This document shows, piece after piece, positions 8,433 through 18,140 of a DNA stretch of 64,000 nucleotides. Location of the stretch: NCBI GenBank assembly GCA_037718865.1, contig JBBJMP010000025.1, positions 17,571 to 81,570 of the forward strand, given 5' to 3'. The translations under genes were made by a program, and so were the position numbers. Position 1 is the first letter of the stretch. Each line of letters opens with the position of its first letter. Source of the DNA: JADCRZ01 sp037718865. Lineage in GTDB: Bacteria > Bacteroidota > Bacteroidia > Chitinophagales > Chitinophagaceae. The notes under the pieces were generated by a model. It saw nothing but the letters and a program-made list of their open reading frames with translations, made no database searches and had not been told where the DNA came from.

Positions 8433-9710
8433 ATGCGTATACCTGCACTAAATGAAAGTTCTTCGCTAAGGTATCTTACTTTTTTTTACCTGTATATCAT
8501 GCAGGGTATTCCGGCCGGTTTTGCGCTGACTGCCATTGCTAATTACTTATCGGGCAAACATGTTGAACCGCAGCGTATCGGAACTTTTGTCGCTATCGTG
8601 GGCCTGCCATGGACCATTCAATTTATCTGGGGGCCGCTTATAGACAGGTTCCAGTATTCTGCGATCGGTCATCGTAAACATTGGGTTGTAATTTCTCAGG
8701 CTGTAGCAGTTCTGGCTTCTTTGGGATTATTGTTGGTGAAAGATCCCCTGCATCAATTGTCGCTCTTAAGTGGCGTGTTCTTTTTGCACAGTATTTTCGC
8801 TTCCGTACAGGATGCCAGTGTAGATGCTATGGCCATCTCGATAGTTCCTGCCGATCAACGGGGAAGACTAAACGGTTTTATGCGGGGAGGATTCCTGTTG
8901 GGTATGGCTTTTGGTTCTGCCGGGTTATCATTTGTGCTGCATGAGTATGGTTTCCGGAGTGCAGCCCTGCTTCAAACCTGCATATTACTCGGATGTACGA
9001 TGGTCACGTTTTTTATAAAATTAGACCGGGGAGATCCCTTGTTACCTTCCTTCCGTCATCAACCAAAAAAAACAATGGCAGAGGCATCCAACCCGGATCT
9101 CAGGGAACTCTTTAAAAAAATTTATGCCGGCATCACCAATAAAAAAAGCCTGAGATATTTTGTCATTATTGCCTTAGTGTATTTTTGTTTCAGCGTATTC
9201 ATCCGTTCGTATACGTATCATCTTATCCATGTGCTTAAATGGTCAGACAAATCCGTTTCGATCATGCAGGGCACCTGGGGGAGCGCAATCACTTTTGTTG
9301 CCATCATCCTCGGAGGAATTGCGTCAGACAAGATGGGTGCCAGATCATTACAGGTAAAAATAATGTGGGTAGCGGGTCTATTCCTGATATTGCTTAACCT
9401 GTCTTTTTATTTATGGCGCTATCATTTATTTTCCTCCACCGGCTTAATCCTTTGGAGCCTTGCCGACCCGCTTTTTAGTGTGGCGGCCTTTCCCATACTC
9501 ATGGCATTATGCGCAGAGCAGGTGGAAGGTTCGCAATTCACTACGTATATGGCACTGATCAATTTCTGTGATGTAATTGGTTCTTATGTCACCGGATATT
9601 CCCTGGGTGTTGTCTCCGCACCTGTTCTCGGATTTGGGTGCGGCGTGTTCGTATTACTCTTGTTACTACTTCTAAAAAGAACAAGCAATTACAGCCTGGT
9701 ACCAGCTTAA
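8433..9710 (+). CDS. MFS permease of the peptide-acetyl-CoA transporter (PAT/AmpG-like) type
   Basis: An inner-membrane transporter of about 425 residues with roughly 12 hydrophobic segments. The opening YLTFFYLYIMQGIPAGFALTAI and the loop VGLPWTIQFIWGPLIDRF resemble AmpG and related PAT-family permeases, which import anhydromuropeptides or similar solutes. Another loop, SVQDASVDAMAISIVPADQRG, carries the typical MFS charged motif. I start at the ATG at 8433 (MRIPALNE) because the 33 codons before it show no membrane character and run toward the divergent YjbQ start. AmpG function is possible but not proven; the neighbouring genes are not cell-wall genes. Confidence 0.8.
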   Translation: MRIPALNESSSLRYLTFFYLYIMQGIPAGFALTAIANYLSGKHVEPQRIGTFVAIVGLPWTIQFIWGPLIDRFQYSAIGHRKHWVVISQAVAVLASLGLLLVKDPLHQLSLLSGVFFLHSIFASVQDASVDAMAISIVPADQRGRLNGFMRGGFLLGMAFGSAGLSFVLHEYGFRSAALLQTCILLGCTMVTFFIKLDRGDPLLPSFRHQPKKTMAEASNPDLRELFKKIYAGITNKKSLRYFVIIALVYFCFSVFIRSYTYHLIHVLKWSDKSVSIMQGTWGSAITFVAIILGGIASDKMGARSLQVKIMWVAGLFLILLNLSFYLWRYHLFSSTGLILWSLADPLFSVAAFPILMALCAEQVEGSQFTTYMALINFCDVIGSYVTGYSLGVVSAPVLGFGCGVFVLLLLLLLKRTSNYSLVPA

Positions 9711-9720
9711 ATACTCTCAC

Positions 9721-10569
9721 TCAGGGATCTTTCATATCATACCTCGCTTTGTCAATCAAACGGTAAACCTCAGCATGTTTTATGGAATGCTCTCTTAAAT
9801 AAACTTCAAGCCAGTCGAGAAAAAAACGTCTTACCTGATTATACAACTTCTCATTGCCGCTGAATGAAGACATGGACCCATTCCTTTTTCGGTACAGGTT
9901 ATTCGCATGTCCGGAAACAAAAACATTTTCACACAGATAAATTTTGCCTAACAGCGCCTGGTCTTCATAACCCTGATAGATTCCCGTAAAGGATTCTTCA
10001 AATCCTCCCGACCGGTCAAATACTTCTCTCTTTATGATAATACCGGAAGGGCATGGTGGCGCTCCATCACCAAGCGGGTATAAGAGGTATGTCAGTTCCG
10101 GAGGCCTGTATACCCGATAGGGCTCCGCTCCTACAGGAACTATCACATCTTCGAGAGAAGGATTATCCCAACTATACCAGAATTGAGACGCCTCGCAGAT
10201 CATCCCGGCTTCAGGATGAAGTTCAAACAACTCAAGTTGGTTCTGTAATTTTTGCGGCAACCAGCAATCATCAGCATCAAGAAAGGCAATATACAGTCCT
10301 TTTGTTAAATGGATACCCAGGTTCCTCGAAATGGTTACTCCCCTGTTTATGTGCCCGGGATGATCGGTGTAAAAAATTCTTTCGGGATACTTAGCACTAT
10401 AATCCCTGGCTATCATGCTGTGCTCTTCTTCTGAACCATCGTCTACAAGTATTACCTCCCAACCCGGATAAGACTGACTGATCACACTTTCAATGGCTTC
10501 CTTTAGCCAATGGCTTCCATTAAGGAATGGAATGATTACCGAAACAAGCGATTGCTGCTGTGTGATCAT
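9721..10569 (-). CDS. GT2 family glycosyltransferase
   Basis: A 282-residue GT-A fold glycosyltransferase. It opens VSVIIPFLNGSHWLKEAIES, has the nucleotide-binding VDDGS at residues 42-46 and the metal-binding DAD at 98-100 in IAFLDADDCW. It should transfer a sugar from a nucleotide donor to a glycan or lipid acceptor at the cytoplasmic face of the membrane; no membrane anchor is visible. It is the last gene of a four-gene minus-strand operon; its start is 1 bp from the stop of the acetyltransferase gene. Donor and acceptor are unknown. Confidence 0.88.
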   Translation of the reverse strand: MITQQQSLVSVIIPFLNGSHWLKEAIESVISQSYPGWEVILVDDGSEEEHSMIARDYSAKYPERIFYTDHPGHINRGVTISRNLGIHLTKGLYIAFLDADDCWLPQKLQNQLELFELHPEAGMICEASQFWYSWDNPSLEDVIVPVGAEPYRVYRPPELTYLLYPLGDGAPPCPSGIIIKREVFDRSGGFEESFTGIYQGYEDQALLGKIYLCENVFVSGHANNLYRKRNGSMSSFSGNEKLYNQVRRFFLDWLEVYLREHSIKHAEVYRLIDKARYDMKDP

Positions 10570-10570
10570 C

Positions 10571-11803
10571 TTAAATTTTGATAAAAATCTTTTTCTTATA
10601 CATCCAGTATAAGATCAGCCATTCAAACAACAATACCAGCGCTCCACCTACCAGGGTCGAATACGCAGAGCCAAAAATCCTGTCATAACCCTGTCCCAAA
10701 TGAATATACAGCGAATCGGCAATAAATGCCCTGATGCCGCCATCAGCGATTACATAAGCTGCAATGGAGTTAGTGCCTATAACCAGAAGAAAAAAGAACC
10801 ACTTTTTTTTATCGGCTACATCAATTACTGTAAAGAAAAACGCCAGGAACAAATAACATATGCCGCCGCTGAAAATTGTCCATGCCGGGGTCCAGATGCG
10901 TTTTACGACAGGATTGATTCCGGTCAGGTGTATCAAAGCTCCTGTGACGATCAACGCTATCCCTGTTATTACAAATATTTTTGTCTTATGTGATGGGGTG
11001 GCAGGAGCGTTCAGGGTTTTCCCTGCAAATAACCCAAGGATCATCGTTCCCAGGGTTGGTATGAAGCTAAGCGTAGCATACCCTCCTCCATTTCTGAGAA
11101 ACGGGCTTTCGCAGGGGAAAAGATTCAAGAACCACCTGTCAAAAGCCCAGGCGAGGTTGGTATTTTTATTCCAGTGCGCCGCGAACCCATTTAAATTAAA
11201 TTCCCAGCCGGGTGACACTCCTGCAGATACATAATCAAAGCCGGCTCCGGGCAGCGCATAAAGAGCAAATGCCATCCAATAGCCTGCAAGGATCACGATC
11301 AAGATCGTTAACTGTACCCTTTGGGAATAGTACGAAAGCACAACCAGAAAGGTATAACCCAGGCCTATCTGCGTAAGCGTATCTTCAAAAGTAAAATAGG
11401 TTTGTTTTGCATGCAGGGAACGTAAAAATATTCCCAGAAAAATCAGGATAAGGGAACGTTTGATAGCATGCGTTAATACATTTCCGAATGAAGCTCCGCT
11501 GTTTTTCCGGCTGGCAATAGAAAAAGGCAATACTACTCCTACTAAAAACGTAAAGGAAGGCTGAATAAGATCATGCAATGAAAGCCAGGTCCAGGGTACA
11601 TGACTTTGATGGAAAGATAAGAATTGCCAGAATGCGCTTCCTGGCAATGCTTTGCTTACACTTTCCAGGGAAAGCACCTCAGCCATCATCAACAGCATCA
11701 CAAACCCCCGGTACACGTCAACGGATGCAATCCTTCTGACCGGCATCGCCGGATTTACAACAGCCCCTGACGCGGGTTCAGCTTTTGGCGCTACACGCTG
11801 CAT
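10571..11803 (-). CDS. Heparan-alpha-glucosaminide acetyltransferase-like membrane protein (DUF5009 type)
   Basis: A 410-residue polytopic membrane protein of about ten spans. The signature start RRIASVDVYRGFVMLLMMAE and the loop SLHDLIQPSFTFLVGVVLPF are characteristic of the HGSNAT/DUF5009 acyltransferases. The human homologue moves an acetyl group across the lysosomal membrane onto terminal glucosamine; bacterial members are thought to acetylate sugars from cytoplasmic acetyl-CoA. It is the third gene of an operon with a GH109-like enzyme, an amidohydrolase and a glycosyltransferase, with gaps of 35 bp before and 1 bp after it. That setting fits amino-sugar glycan processing, which is inference. 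Confidence 0.78.
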   Translation of the reverse strand: MQRVAPKAEPASGAVVNPAMPVRRIASVDVYRGFVMLLMMAEVLSLESVSKALPGSAFWQFLSFHQSHVPWTWLSLHDLIQPSFTFLVGVVLPFSIASRKNSGASFGNVLTHAIKRSLILIFLGIFLRSLHAKQTYFTFEDTLTQIGLGYTFLVVLSYYSQRVQLTILIVILAGYWMAFALYALPGAGFDYVSAGVSPGWEFNLNGFAAHWNKNTNLAWAFDRWFLNLFPCESPFLRNGGGYATLSFIPTLGTMILGLFAGKTLNAPATPSHKTKIFVITGIALIVTGALIHLTGINPVVKRIWTPAWTIFSGGICYLFLAFFFTVIDVADKKKWFFFLLVIGTNSIAAYVIADGGIRAFIADSLYIHLGQGYDRIFGSAYSTLVGGALVLLFEWLILYWMYKKKIFIKI

Positions 11804-11838
11804 AAAATGAGTTATGTTTTAATGCTGGTTTTACATTT

Positions 11839-12999
11839 TCAATTGGCGGTTTTAATCCCTAAAATTGGATCAAACCATTTCTCAGCGTTTTTCAGATATA
11901 TTTTATTAACCACCTCTTTCGGCAGCCTTAACCCGCTGAATTCCTTTTCCACCTTCGGCACTTTCATCTTTTCACCGGAAGTAAAAAACTTCCAGTGCCG
12001 TAACCAATTGTCATGAGCCAACCTGCTTACCTCTTCGGGAGCTGATCCTGACCTGACCCCCTCATCGGTAGCATAAATAAGGCGGTCCTGGTACTTGATA
12101 AAAAAATCATACACTTTTTTCCAATCGGTTACGGCCTGGTATTGAAAGTGTGAGATGCGCTCTGCCATGTCAACGGACATATTGGGGAACTTATCCAGGC
12201 GTTTAGCCAGTTCATCTACGTTCCATTCAAGGCTGCCCAGGTGGGCCCCGACAAATCGCAGGTTGGGATGCTTTTCCAGCATCCGGTCCCGCGCATTCAA
12301 CTGTTCTTCATAAGAAGGATATTCGGGATGAAGATACATGTGGTACTGAGGATGCGCTGCAAAATATTTTTTATCTCCGGATACCGTCATCTGTTCAACA
12401 GGCAGCCAGGCATTCCGGGGCTCGCCCAGGTGCCCGATCAGGGTGATATTATTTTTCTCGATAAAATCGATGATGGTGTCGAATGCCGGATTGTCGATCA
12501 TGACGAACTTTCCGTTACTGTCTTTAAGATCCATCCCTATGTTCTTCCACACTTTCACCGCTATTGCGCCTTTATCAAAAGAAGCCTTCAGATAAGCAAG
12601 AGTCTTCCGCTGCCAATCGAGTGCATTGAAGTCGTCAACGGAAAAAGTAGTAGCGTATGAAATAGTTTGCGGAAAGGCTTTTACCAGGTGTGTGGCAACA
12701 TCCTGTTGTTTATCGATGGGAAGGGAGGAGGGCGAGGCTACGTTCACAGTCAACAACCGGAAGTTATCTGAAGCGGCCTGTTGTATGAATGTCGAATCGA
12801 AGACATTTATGTGTACATGGGAATTGAATTTTTTCACGGAAGGGAAATCGGCTTCAGCATAATAAGATTCTCCCGGATTTTCGGGCGCGGATTCCGGATC
12901 TTTGGTTTCTGAAGCCGACGTAGTGCTTTCCCCGCAACCCTGAAACAAAACCAAAAATGCAAGCAACACCAAATAACCAAACGTGTGTAAATTTTTCAT
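11839..12999 (-). CDS. Lipoprotein amidohydrolase (Amidohydro_2-like)
   Basis: A 386-residue TIM-barrel metal hydrolase with a lipoprotein signal peptide (LLAFLVLFQGC, lipidated Cys22). Likely metal ligands are His61 and His63 in NSHVHINVF; further conserved pieces are LIGHLGEP, FVGAHLGSLEW and the C-terminal YATDEG with the catalytic Asp. Relatives hydrolyse or decarboxylate cyclic and carboxylic compounds. The protein should sit in the periplasm attached to a membrane. It lies 33 bp after the GH109-like gene and 35 bp before the acetyltransferase gene, so it belongs to the same operon. The substrate is unknown; a sugar lactone or deacylation product would suit the neighbours. Confidence 0.82.
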   Translation of the reverse strand: MKNLHTFGYLVLLAFLVLFQGCGESTTSASETKDPESAPENPGESYYAEADFPSVKKFNSHVHINVFDSTFIQQAASDNFRLLTVNVASPSSLPIDKQQDVATHLVKAFPQTISYATTFSVDDFNALDWQRKTLAYLKASFDKGAIAVKVWKNIGMDLKDSNGKFVMIDNPAFDTIIDFIEKNNITLIGHLGEPRNAWLPVEQMTVSGDKKYFAAHPQYHMYLHPEYPSYEEQLNARDRMLEKHPNLRFVGAHLGSLEWNVDELAKRLDKFPNMSVDMAERISHFQYQAVTDWKKVYDFFIKYQDRLIYATDEGVRSGSAPEEVSRLAHDNWLRHWKFFTSGEKMKVPKVEKEFSGLRLPKEVVNKIYLKNAEKWFDPILGIKTAN

Positions 13000-13032
13000 T
13001 ACTATGATTATGATCGCTGATACGATGTGAAA

Positions 13033-14391
13033 CTATGCGTAGGTAAATGACAGCGGCAGCCTGGTTTTCCATTTTCCTTTTGTGAAGTCGGGTATGTCAA
13101 CGGTTTTACTCTTGCCGGCCACAGACTTTACTGACAAAGGGAAAATAACACTGCTGGTAATGGAGTCATACACATCGAAATAAGGCATTTTCTCTTCTCT
13201 TATTGCCTTGATCAGCAAATGCCAGGTTAAAGGAAGTTTGGTGCCACTGCCCCCGTGGCCCCTAATGGCCGACTTCCTGGGAGCCGGACTATAATTTTTA
13301 AGCAGCGGGTGCCGGAACTCAGCAAGATACTTTTCTGCGGGTTCCCACTGATGTTCCCTGGGGCTCATCCCTTCAAGGTAAATCTTCGAACCTTCTAGGG
13401 CACTTCCTCCGAGGTAAACCCCTTTGGTGCCTTGCAGCCTGAACAATTCCCTCGGATGCGGTGTGTTCGTGTCATAATTCAGGGTGATCAGTTTTCCGTT
13501 CATCGTACGTACCAGAGTAGTATTACAATCACCCTGTGCCATTTTCATACTGGCATATGGATTGGCTGCACCATAATTCAAGGCAGCGTATTTGTTGATC
13601 ATGACGCTCCTGGAGCTCATGGAAACCAGGTGATCCAACCTGTCTCCGTGATTGATGTCCATATATGACATGATTTTATTCATAGGATGATCCGGGTACA
13701 GGTTGCCGTTATGGTTAACGTCATAGGCTAAACGCCATGGCTCTCGTTCCGGATCAAACTTCACCAGGCGCAGGTCATGCACATATCCGCCTTCTGCCTG
13801 TAAAATGTCTCCTAGTAAGCCGCTTTGCACCATGTTCAACAGGGTAAGACCGTCCTGAGACTCAAGCATGGCCTGTTCTAATGCCAACGTGGCCCATTTA
13901 CCTGTTTTTTCGTGGGTTTCTACTAACTCCCACGCTTCTTCCAGCGTAAGTACAATGGGGACTTCTGAAACCGCATGCTTTCCATTTTTCATAGCAGCCA
14001 GGCATATGGGCGTATGCCATTCCCATGAAGTTGAACAGATAACAGCATCCAGGTTTTCTTCCTCACATAACCTTTTAAAATCCGTGGGACCTCTGTCATA
14101 TAATTTCGGTGAAGGCCGGCCGGATTCTTCGATCCATCTTTTTGCATTGTACAAACGTTCGGGCTTGATCTCACAGATGGCAGGCACTTCTACCCCTTCC
14201 ATGCCCAATGCGGCATCCAGGTGATAAGAGCCACGGCCTCCGATACCGATAAATCCAAGTCTTACCGGTTTATCATTTGCTGCTTTTGTTGATGCATCAA
14301 CAGGCAGACCCAGTCCGGACAAAGCCACACTACCCATTGCGGCTGTGGAAACCTTTAAAAAATCCCTGCGGTCGAAGTGGTTATCAGGCAT
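13033..14391 (-). CDS. GH109-like Gfo/Idh/MocA protein with Tat signal
   Basis: A 452-residue NAD-dependent enzyme. The N-terminus has a twin-arginine signal (DRRDFLKVSTAAMG), so it is exported folded, presumably with its cofactor bound. The Rossmann fold follows, with VRLGFIGIGGRGSYH. From memory of the family, several segments match GH109 alpha-N-acetylgalactosaminidases: STSWEWHTP, GGYVHDLR, NLYPDHPMNKIMSYMDINHGDRL and the C-terminal VDIPDFTKGKWK. Those enzymes cleave glycosidic bonds by transient oxidation of the sugar. It is the promoter-proximal gene of the four-gene operon and sets its likely theme, breakdown or remodelling of amino-sugar glycans. A plain dehydrogenase role is the alternative. 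Confidence 0.8.
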   Translation of the reverse strand: MPDNHFDRRDFLKVSTAAMGSVALSGLGLPVDASTKAANDKPVRLGFIGIGGRGSYHLDAALGMEGVEVPAICEIKPERLYNAKRWIEESGRPSPKLYDRGPTDFKRLCEEENLDAVICSTSWEWHTPICLAAMKNGKHAVSEVPIVLTLEEAWELVETHEKTGKWATLALEQAMLESQDGLTLLNMVQSGLLGDILQAEGGYVHDLRLVKFDPEREPWRLAYDVNHNGNLYPDHPMNKIMSYMDINHGDRLDHLVSMSSRSVMINKYAALNYGAANPYASMKMAQGDCNTTLVRTMNGKLITLNYDTNTPHPRELFRLQGTKGVYLGGSALEGSKIYLEGMSPREHQWEPAEKYLAEFRHPLLKNYSPAPRKSAIRGHGGSGTKLPLTWHLLIKAIREEKMPYFDVYDSITSSVIFPLSVKSVAGKSKTVDIPDFTKGKWKTRLPLSFTYA

Positions 14392-14499
14392 CTTTCTTTT
14401 TATTGTAATTTATTGAATATTTCAATGACAAGTTATTTAAGATCATCAGGCATTTCCGGATGTCATCTTGGGTAAAAAGTTAATAAAGTTCCGGTTAGA

Positions 14500-17400
14500 T
14501 CATCCCGCCAATTCAATAAAACGACAAAAGGCATTAGCAAGACGCATCTGTTCCGGAGTTTTACATTCCGGTTCAAACAATCTTGGATTGGCCACAAGAA
14601 TGCAGGCCGTCCGGGCCCTGGAAACGGCGACGTTAAGCCGGTTCAGGCTATAGAGGAATTCCATGCCCCTGGGTGCATCTTCAGGTGATGATGTACTCAG
14701 TGAGAAAATAACCACCGGAGCTTCCTGACCCTGGAATTTGTCTACCGTGCCGACGAAGGCGCCGGAGGGCAAGTGCGAGGTAAGACAAACCACCTGGGCA
14801 TTATAAGGTGCGATGATCATGATGTCACGCAGCGTCAATGGACGCCGGTTGTTTTTATTATCCGTCCAGTACACATCACCTTTTGTGAGATTGTTCACCA
14901 GGCCGGCTACGCGCTCAACTTCCTCCGGCGACGAGCTTTGATTCCCATCATGAGGCACCGGTACATACCACAGGCCCGCACCTGCAAACGGGGTGTTTCC
15001 GTCAAGTACCTGGCGGTCGAGTGTTGGCCTGGAACGTAATCTGCCTTCATAAAACATTTCCGATATGAAGGAACAAATGTTTGGATGCAACCGCCAGGTT
15101 TCACTCAAGAAAATTCCGCATGTTGAAGTAATCGTCTGACGACCTTTCAATATATGCTCCAGGGCCGAAACGCCGGTACCTTCCGGATGACTGCCTTGTT
15201 GCGGCTGTTTTAATTGCTGGGGATCGCCCAGCAATACGATATTTTTTGCTGCCTGTGATACAGCAAGCGCATCTGTCAGTGACAGCTGGCCGGCTTCATC
15301 CACAAACAGCACATCGACGGCCTCTGCAAATTCCGGTCGTGCCCAAAGCCACGGCGTTCCTGCAGCAATATTAGCCTGGTTTGATTGAAGCGCTGAAAGC
15401 ACCGGCGCATTGTCTTCAACCTCATGAATCGATGGATCGGGTTCACCGGACAAATCACCTACTTTTTGAATGCATTGCAAATTCAGCTGTTCTGCCCTGG
15501 CAATCTCTACCACTTTGTTCAGCAGGAGCCTGATAACTTTGTGCCCGAGTGCAGTTATTCCAACTTTTTTTCCAGCCCGTACCAATGCTACAATCATGTG
15601 TGCAGCTGTGTGGCTCTTGCCCGACCCGGGCGGTCCCTGGATAGGGAGGATACCCTGGTCTAGTAACAGTCCCCATTTAATAGCGACTTTCTGTGGATCA
15701 TCTTCCGGCGTATATGCATAACCGGGACGTGGAGAAAGTCCTGACAGCAGGTCCCTTCCGGCCCGGAATGGCCCGGGTGAATCAATGCCATTCGAGGCAA
15801 TCCATGTTGCAAACCTGATGATTGCGGCAGACTTAACCTGATCTGGCACCATGCTGTTTCTGATTAAAGCAACCGGGTTATGATCGATAAATTTCGGTCC
15901 CTTTTTTATATCTATTGTACAGTTGACCGCGTCGATCGCTTCCACTGTGAATCTGTTTTCTTCCTCATCACAAAGTGAATCTCCCTTACGGAGTTCACAT
16001 TCCTGTGCAGGAAATCGGTAACGGTCGATAACACTCTTTTTAACAGTGTCAACACGCTTAAAAAACTGCAACCCGGATAAGGCCGCTTTTTCTTCAATAA
16101 GCAGATCCTTTTCCAGGTCTCGTAAGCGGAAATATTCCCACCATACTGCCTTGCTCTCGCGACGATACCAGTCAAGCATATTCGCTAAAAGCCAGCGGGC
16201 CTGCTGTTCAGCATTACGTTCATCCGCATCTGGTGACAGGTCCCCGGCAAGTTTATCGTACAGCTCCTGTATAAGCTGTTGCTGTCCTTTAACGGCTTCG
16301 CTGGCATCGCCAGGTTGAAGTTGCGGTCTTGGGATCGACTGGCCAGTATTGGCGAGCTTACTGCGTAAACCTTCCAACCAGTTACGAAGTTTCATCGTGG
16401 AGAGGCAATCGTCCCGGTTATATGCCTGTATTGCAGCGAGGGTTTCATCAGGAATAGCATGCAGGTTTCCCCGTTCAACTATCCGTTCGAAAGCGTGCAG
16501 GTGGTGCCTTGCCTGGTGAAGCGGCAATGCTCTAACAAACCCATGGAAAACTTCTAACTCTTTAAGTGAGTACCGTTCAATTCCTGCGCGGAGAGCCTGT
16601 TTAGCCACCGCATAAAGGTCAACAAATAATCCGGCTCTGAGCATCCGGTCAAGCTCGATCTCCCGTGTGGCATAACGTCCCATCAGCCGTTTCAGTGCTG
16701 CCGGCTCATACGGCGTGAAGTGGTAGATGTGCAGGTCTGGGAAGTTTTGCCAGCGTTCTTTCACCGTATCCATAAATGCTTCGAATGAGTCTTTTTCTCC
16801 TGTAGCAGTAAACGCCCATTCCCCGTAATATTCTGGTTGATCATTTGAACCCCAGGTCCATCCCAGCAGGTATTCGAGCCCGCACATTCCGACAAACGGA
16901 TCGCTCTCTATGTCGAAGAAAATGTCGCCCGCTGATGGTTCGGGCAGGCTGCAAAAGCCCGTTCCCTCACTTACCGGCAGCAGTTCGTAAACAGGCGCTC
17001 CTTCAACCCTGCTTTCAAGTTGCACCCTGGCCTGCTCGCGGACCCGTTCGTACGTTTCGACCGCGCCGCGAACAGGTTTGCGTTCGAGAGGAAGCGGAAC
17101 CTGTGCCAATCCTTCCAATTTATGAACACCCCAGCTTCCGATTTCATTTCTTTGGATTTTTGAAATGCCGGCGACCAGGGAAAGGTGATCATCGTCGCGG
17201 CGCCGGGTGTCGCATCGCTGCCACCAGCGGCAAATGTCACAATGAGGAACCGGTTCAGGATAAGTATCTAGTATATTATCAGCCTGGCTGATCACCTTTT
17301 CAAGCCGCCGTTGAATCAACCTATGGTAAGAAAGAAAGTCTTGTACGCGGTATTGGTGACTTTTAAATGTTTCTTCCGGGGTAATCACGTGCATATGTAA

Positions 17401-17880
17401 AGGCATGAGACCTTGTATGGCCCCGACCATCTGCGAATAGAGGCAGATCTGCAGTATTGTTCCTGCACGCGTTTCGCGGGCCAGTTTCGCATCGATCACT
17501 TCGTAGGACCATGGCCCCAGGTTGCTGGGTGTATCAACACGCTTCAGGAAATCAGCCCGTCCAATCCATGGCCCGTTTCTCAGTGGTGCCTGGTAGATGA
17601 TGTCAGCACCCTCCTGCATAGCTGTAACCGTTCGATCTGCAGAGGAACTATCCTCGATTCCAGGTTCTGAAATCCGGAGACCCTGGCTTTTCAGTGTATC
17701 CAGATATTCCCGTTCGAACAATAATCCGCGTTCCTGGAGAACGGCCAACATTGGGTCACGCCAGGCCGGAGGCGCCAGGTCACCCTTTGCAACAGCCATG
17801 TCGAGCGCTGTAAGATGACGGCAGGCCAGATGATTAGCCAGGTCTCCGGCAGAGAGTGTAAATACATCATTTTTTCGCAT
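14500..17880 (-). CDS. TM0106-like fusion: RecB-type nuclease, RNase H-like domain, SF1 helicase
   Basis: A 1126-residue DNA/RNA-processing protein. The N-terminal third is a RecB-like nuclease: VIDAKLARETRAGTILQICL near residues 125-145 gives the catalytic Asp-x-Lys and QI..Y motifs, and a CDICRWWQRC pair near 215-225 may bind an iron-sulfur cluster. A middle RNase H-like segment begins IFFDIESDPFVG near 318. The C-terminal Upf1/Dna2-like helicase has Walker A GPPGSGKS near 748, Walker B VLFVDEAGQLSL near 857, LLGDPQQLKQPQQG, VDKFQGQEAPVVIFS near 1048 and NVAVSRARTACILV near 1085. All catalytic motifs look intact. Such fusions are found in DNA repair or defence settings; here it stands alone, with a GH43 remnant behind its start. 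Confidence 0.88.
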   Translation of the reverse strand: MRKNDVFTLSAGDLANHLACRHLTALDMAVAKGDLAPPAWRDPMLAVLQERGLLFEREYLDTLKSQGLRISEPGIEDSSSADRTVTAMQEGADIIYQAPLRNGPWIGRADFLKRVDTPSNLGPWSYEVIDAKLARETRAGTILQICLYSQMVGAIQGLMPLHMHVITPEETFKSHQYRVQDFLSYHRLIQRRLEKVISQADNILDTYPEPVPHCDICRWWQRCDTRRRDDDHLSLVAGISKIQRNEIGSWGVHKLEGLAQVPLPLERKPVRGAVETYERVREQARVQLESRVEGAPVYELLPVSEGTGFCSLPEPSAGDIFFDIESDPFVGMCGLEYLLGWTWGSNDQPEYYGEWAFTATGEKDSFEAFMDTVKERWQNFPDLHIYHFTPYEPAALKRLMGRYATREIELDRMLRAGLFVDLYAVAKQALRAGIERYSLKELEVFHGFVRALPLHQARHHLHAFERIVERGNLHAIPDETLAAIQAYNRDDCLSTMKLRNWLEGLRSKLANTGQSIPRPQLQPGDASEAVKGQQQLIQELYDKLAGDLSPDADERNAEQQARWLLANMLDWYRRESKAVWWEYFRLRDLEKDLLIEEKAALSGLQFFKRVDTVKKSVIDRYRFPAQECELRKGDSLCDEEENRFTVEAIDAVNCTIDIKKGPKFIDHNPVALIRNSMVPDQVKSAAIIRFATWIASNGIDSPGPFRAGRDLLSGLSPRPGYAYTPEDDPQKVAIKWGLLLDQGILPIQGPPGSGKSHTAAHMIVALVRAGKKVGITALGHKVIRLLLNKVVEIARAEQLNLQCIQKVGDLSGEPDPSIHEVEDNAPVLSALQSNQANIAAGTPWLWARPEFAEAVDVLFVDEAGQLSLTDALAVSQAAKNIVLLGDPQQLKQPQQGSHPEGTGVSALEHILKGRQTITSTCGIFLSETWRLHPNICSFISEMFYEGRLRSRPTLDRQVLDGNTPFAGAGLWYVPVPHDGNQSSSPEEVERVAGLVNNLTKGDVYWTDNKNNRRPLTLRDIMIIAPYNAQVVCLTSHLPSGAFVGTVDKFQGQEAPVVIFSLSTSSPEDAPRGMEFLYSLNRLNVAVSRARTACILVANPRLFEPECKTPEQMRLANAFCRFIELAG

Positions 17881-17898
17881 AGGAAGGACTCTAAATAA

Positions 17899-18024
17899 CT
17901 ATTTCAAAGAAAGCTTTTTAACACCTTCATTGGTCATCTTAACCGGTTTAATAAACCCTTTCTCATCAAAGAACATCTCGTCGATGCAGGTCACACGATG
18001 GTTACCGTTAGTTTGTCTATTCAT
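17899..18024 (-). pseudogene. GH43 family glycosidase, C-terminal remnant
   Basis: A 41-codon frame whose sequence (NHRVTCIDEMFFDEKGFIKP, then VKMTNEGV) matches the extreme C-terminus of family 43 arabinofuranosidases/xylosidases, where a basic stretch, V-C-x-D-x-x-x-F-D and IKPV..T.EGV close the protein. An in-frame stop lies just upstream of its ATG, and no propeller sequence is found between 18025 and 18140. I therefore read it as the leftover tail of a deleted gene. It lies between the secreted glycosidase-like gene and the helicase gene, all minus strand, so a polysaccharide-degradation gene was probably lost here. Confidence 0.6.
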
Positions 18025-18140
18025 TATACCTGCTATATTTTGTTAGATAAAGTTCTTTTAATTATTTAATAAATCAAGTTCGCACTCAAGTCAGTAATTC
18101 CTTACCTGTTCGTGTTGTGCATAATGTCCCTCGTAGCTGC

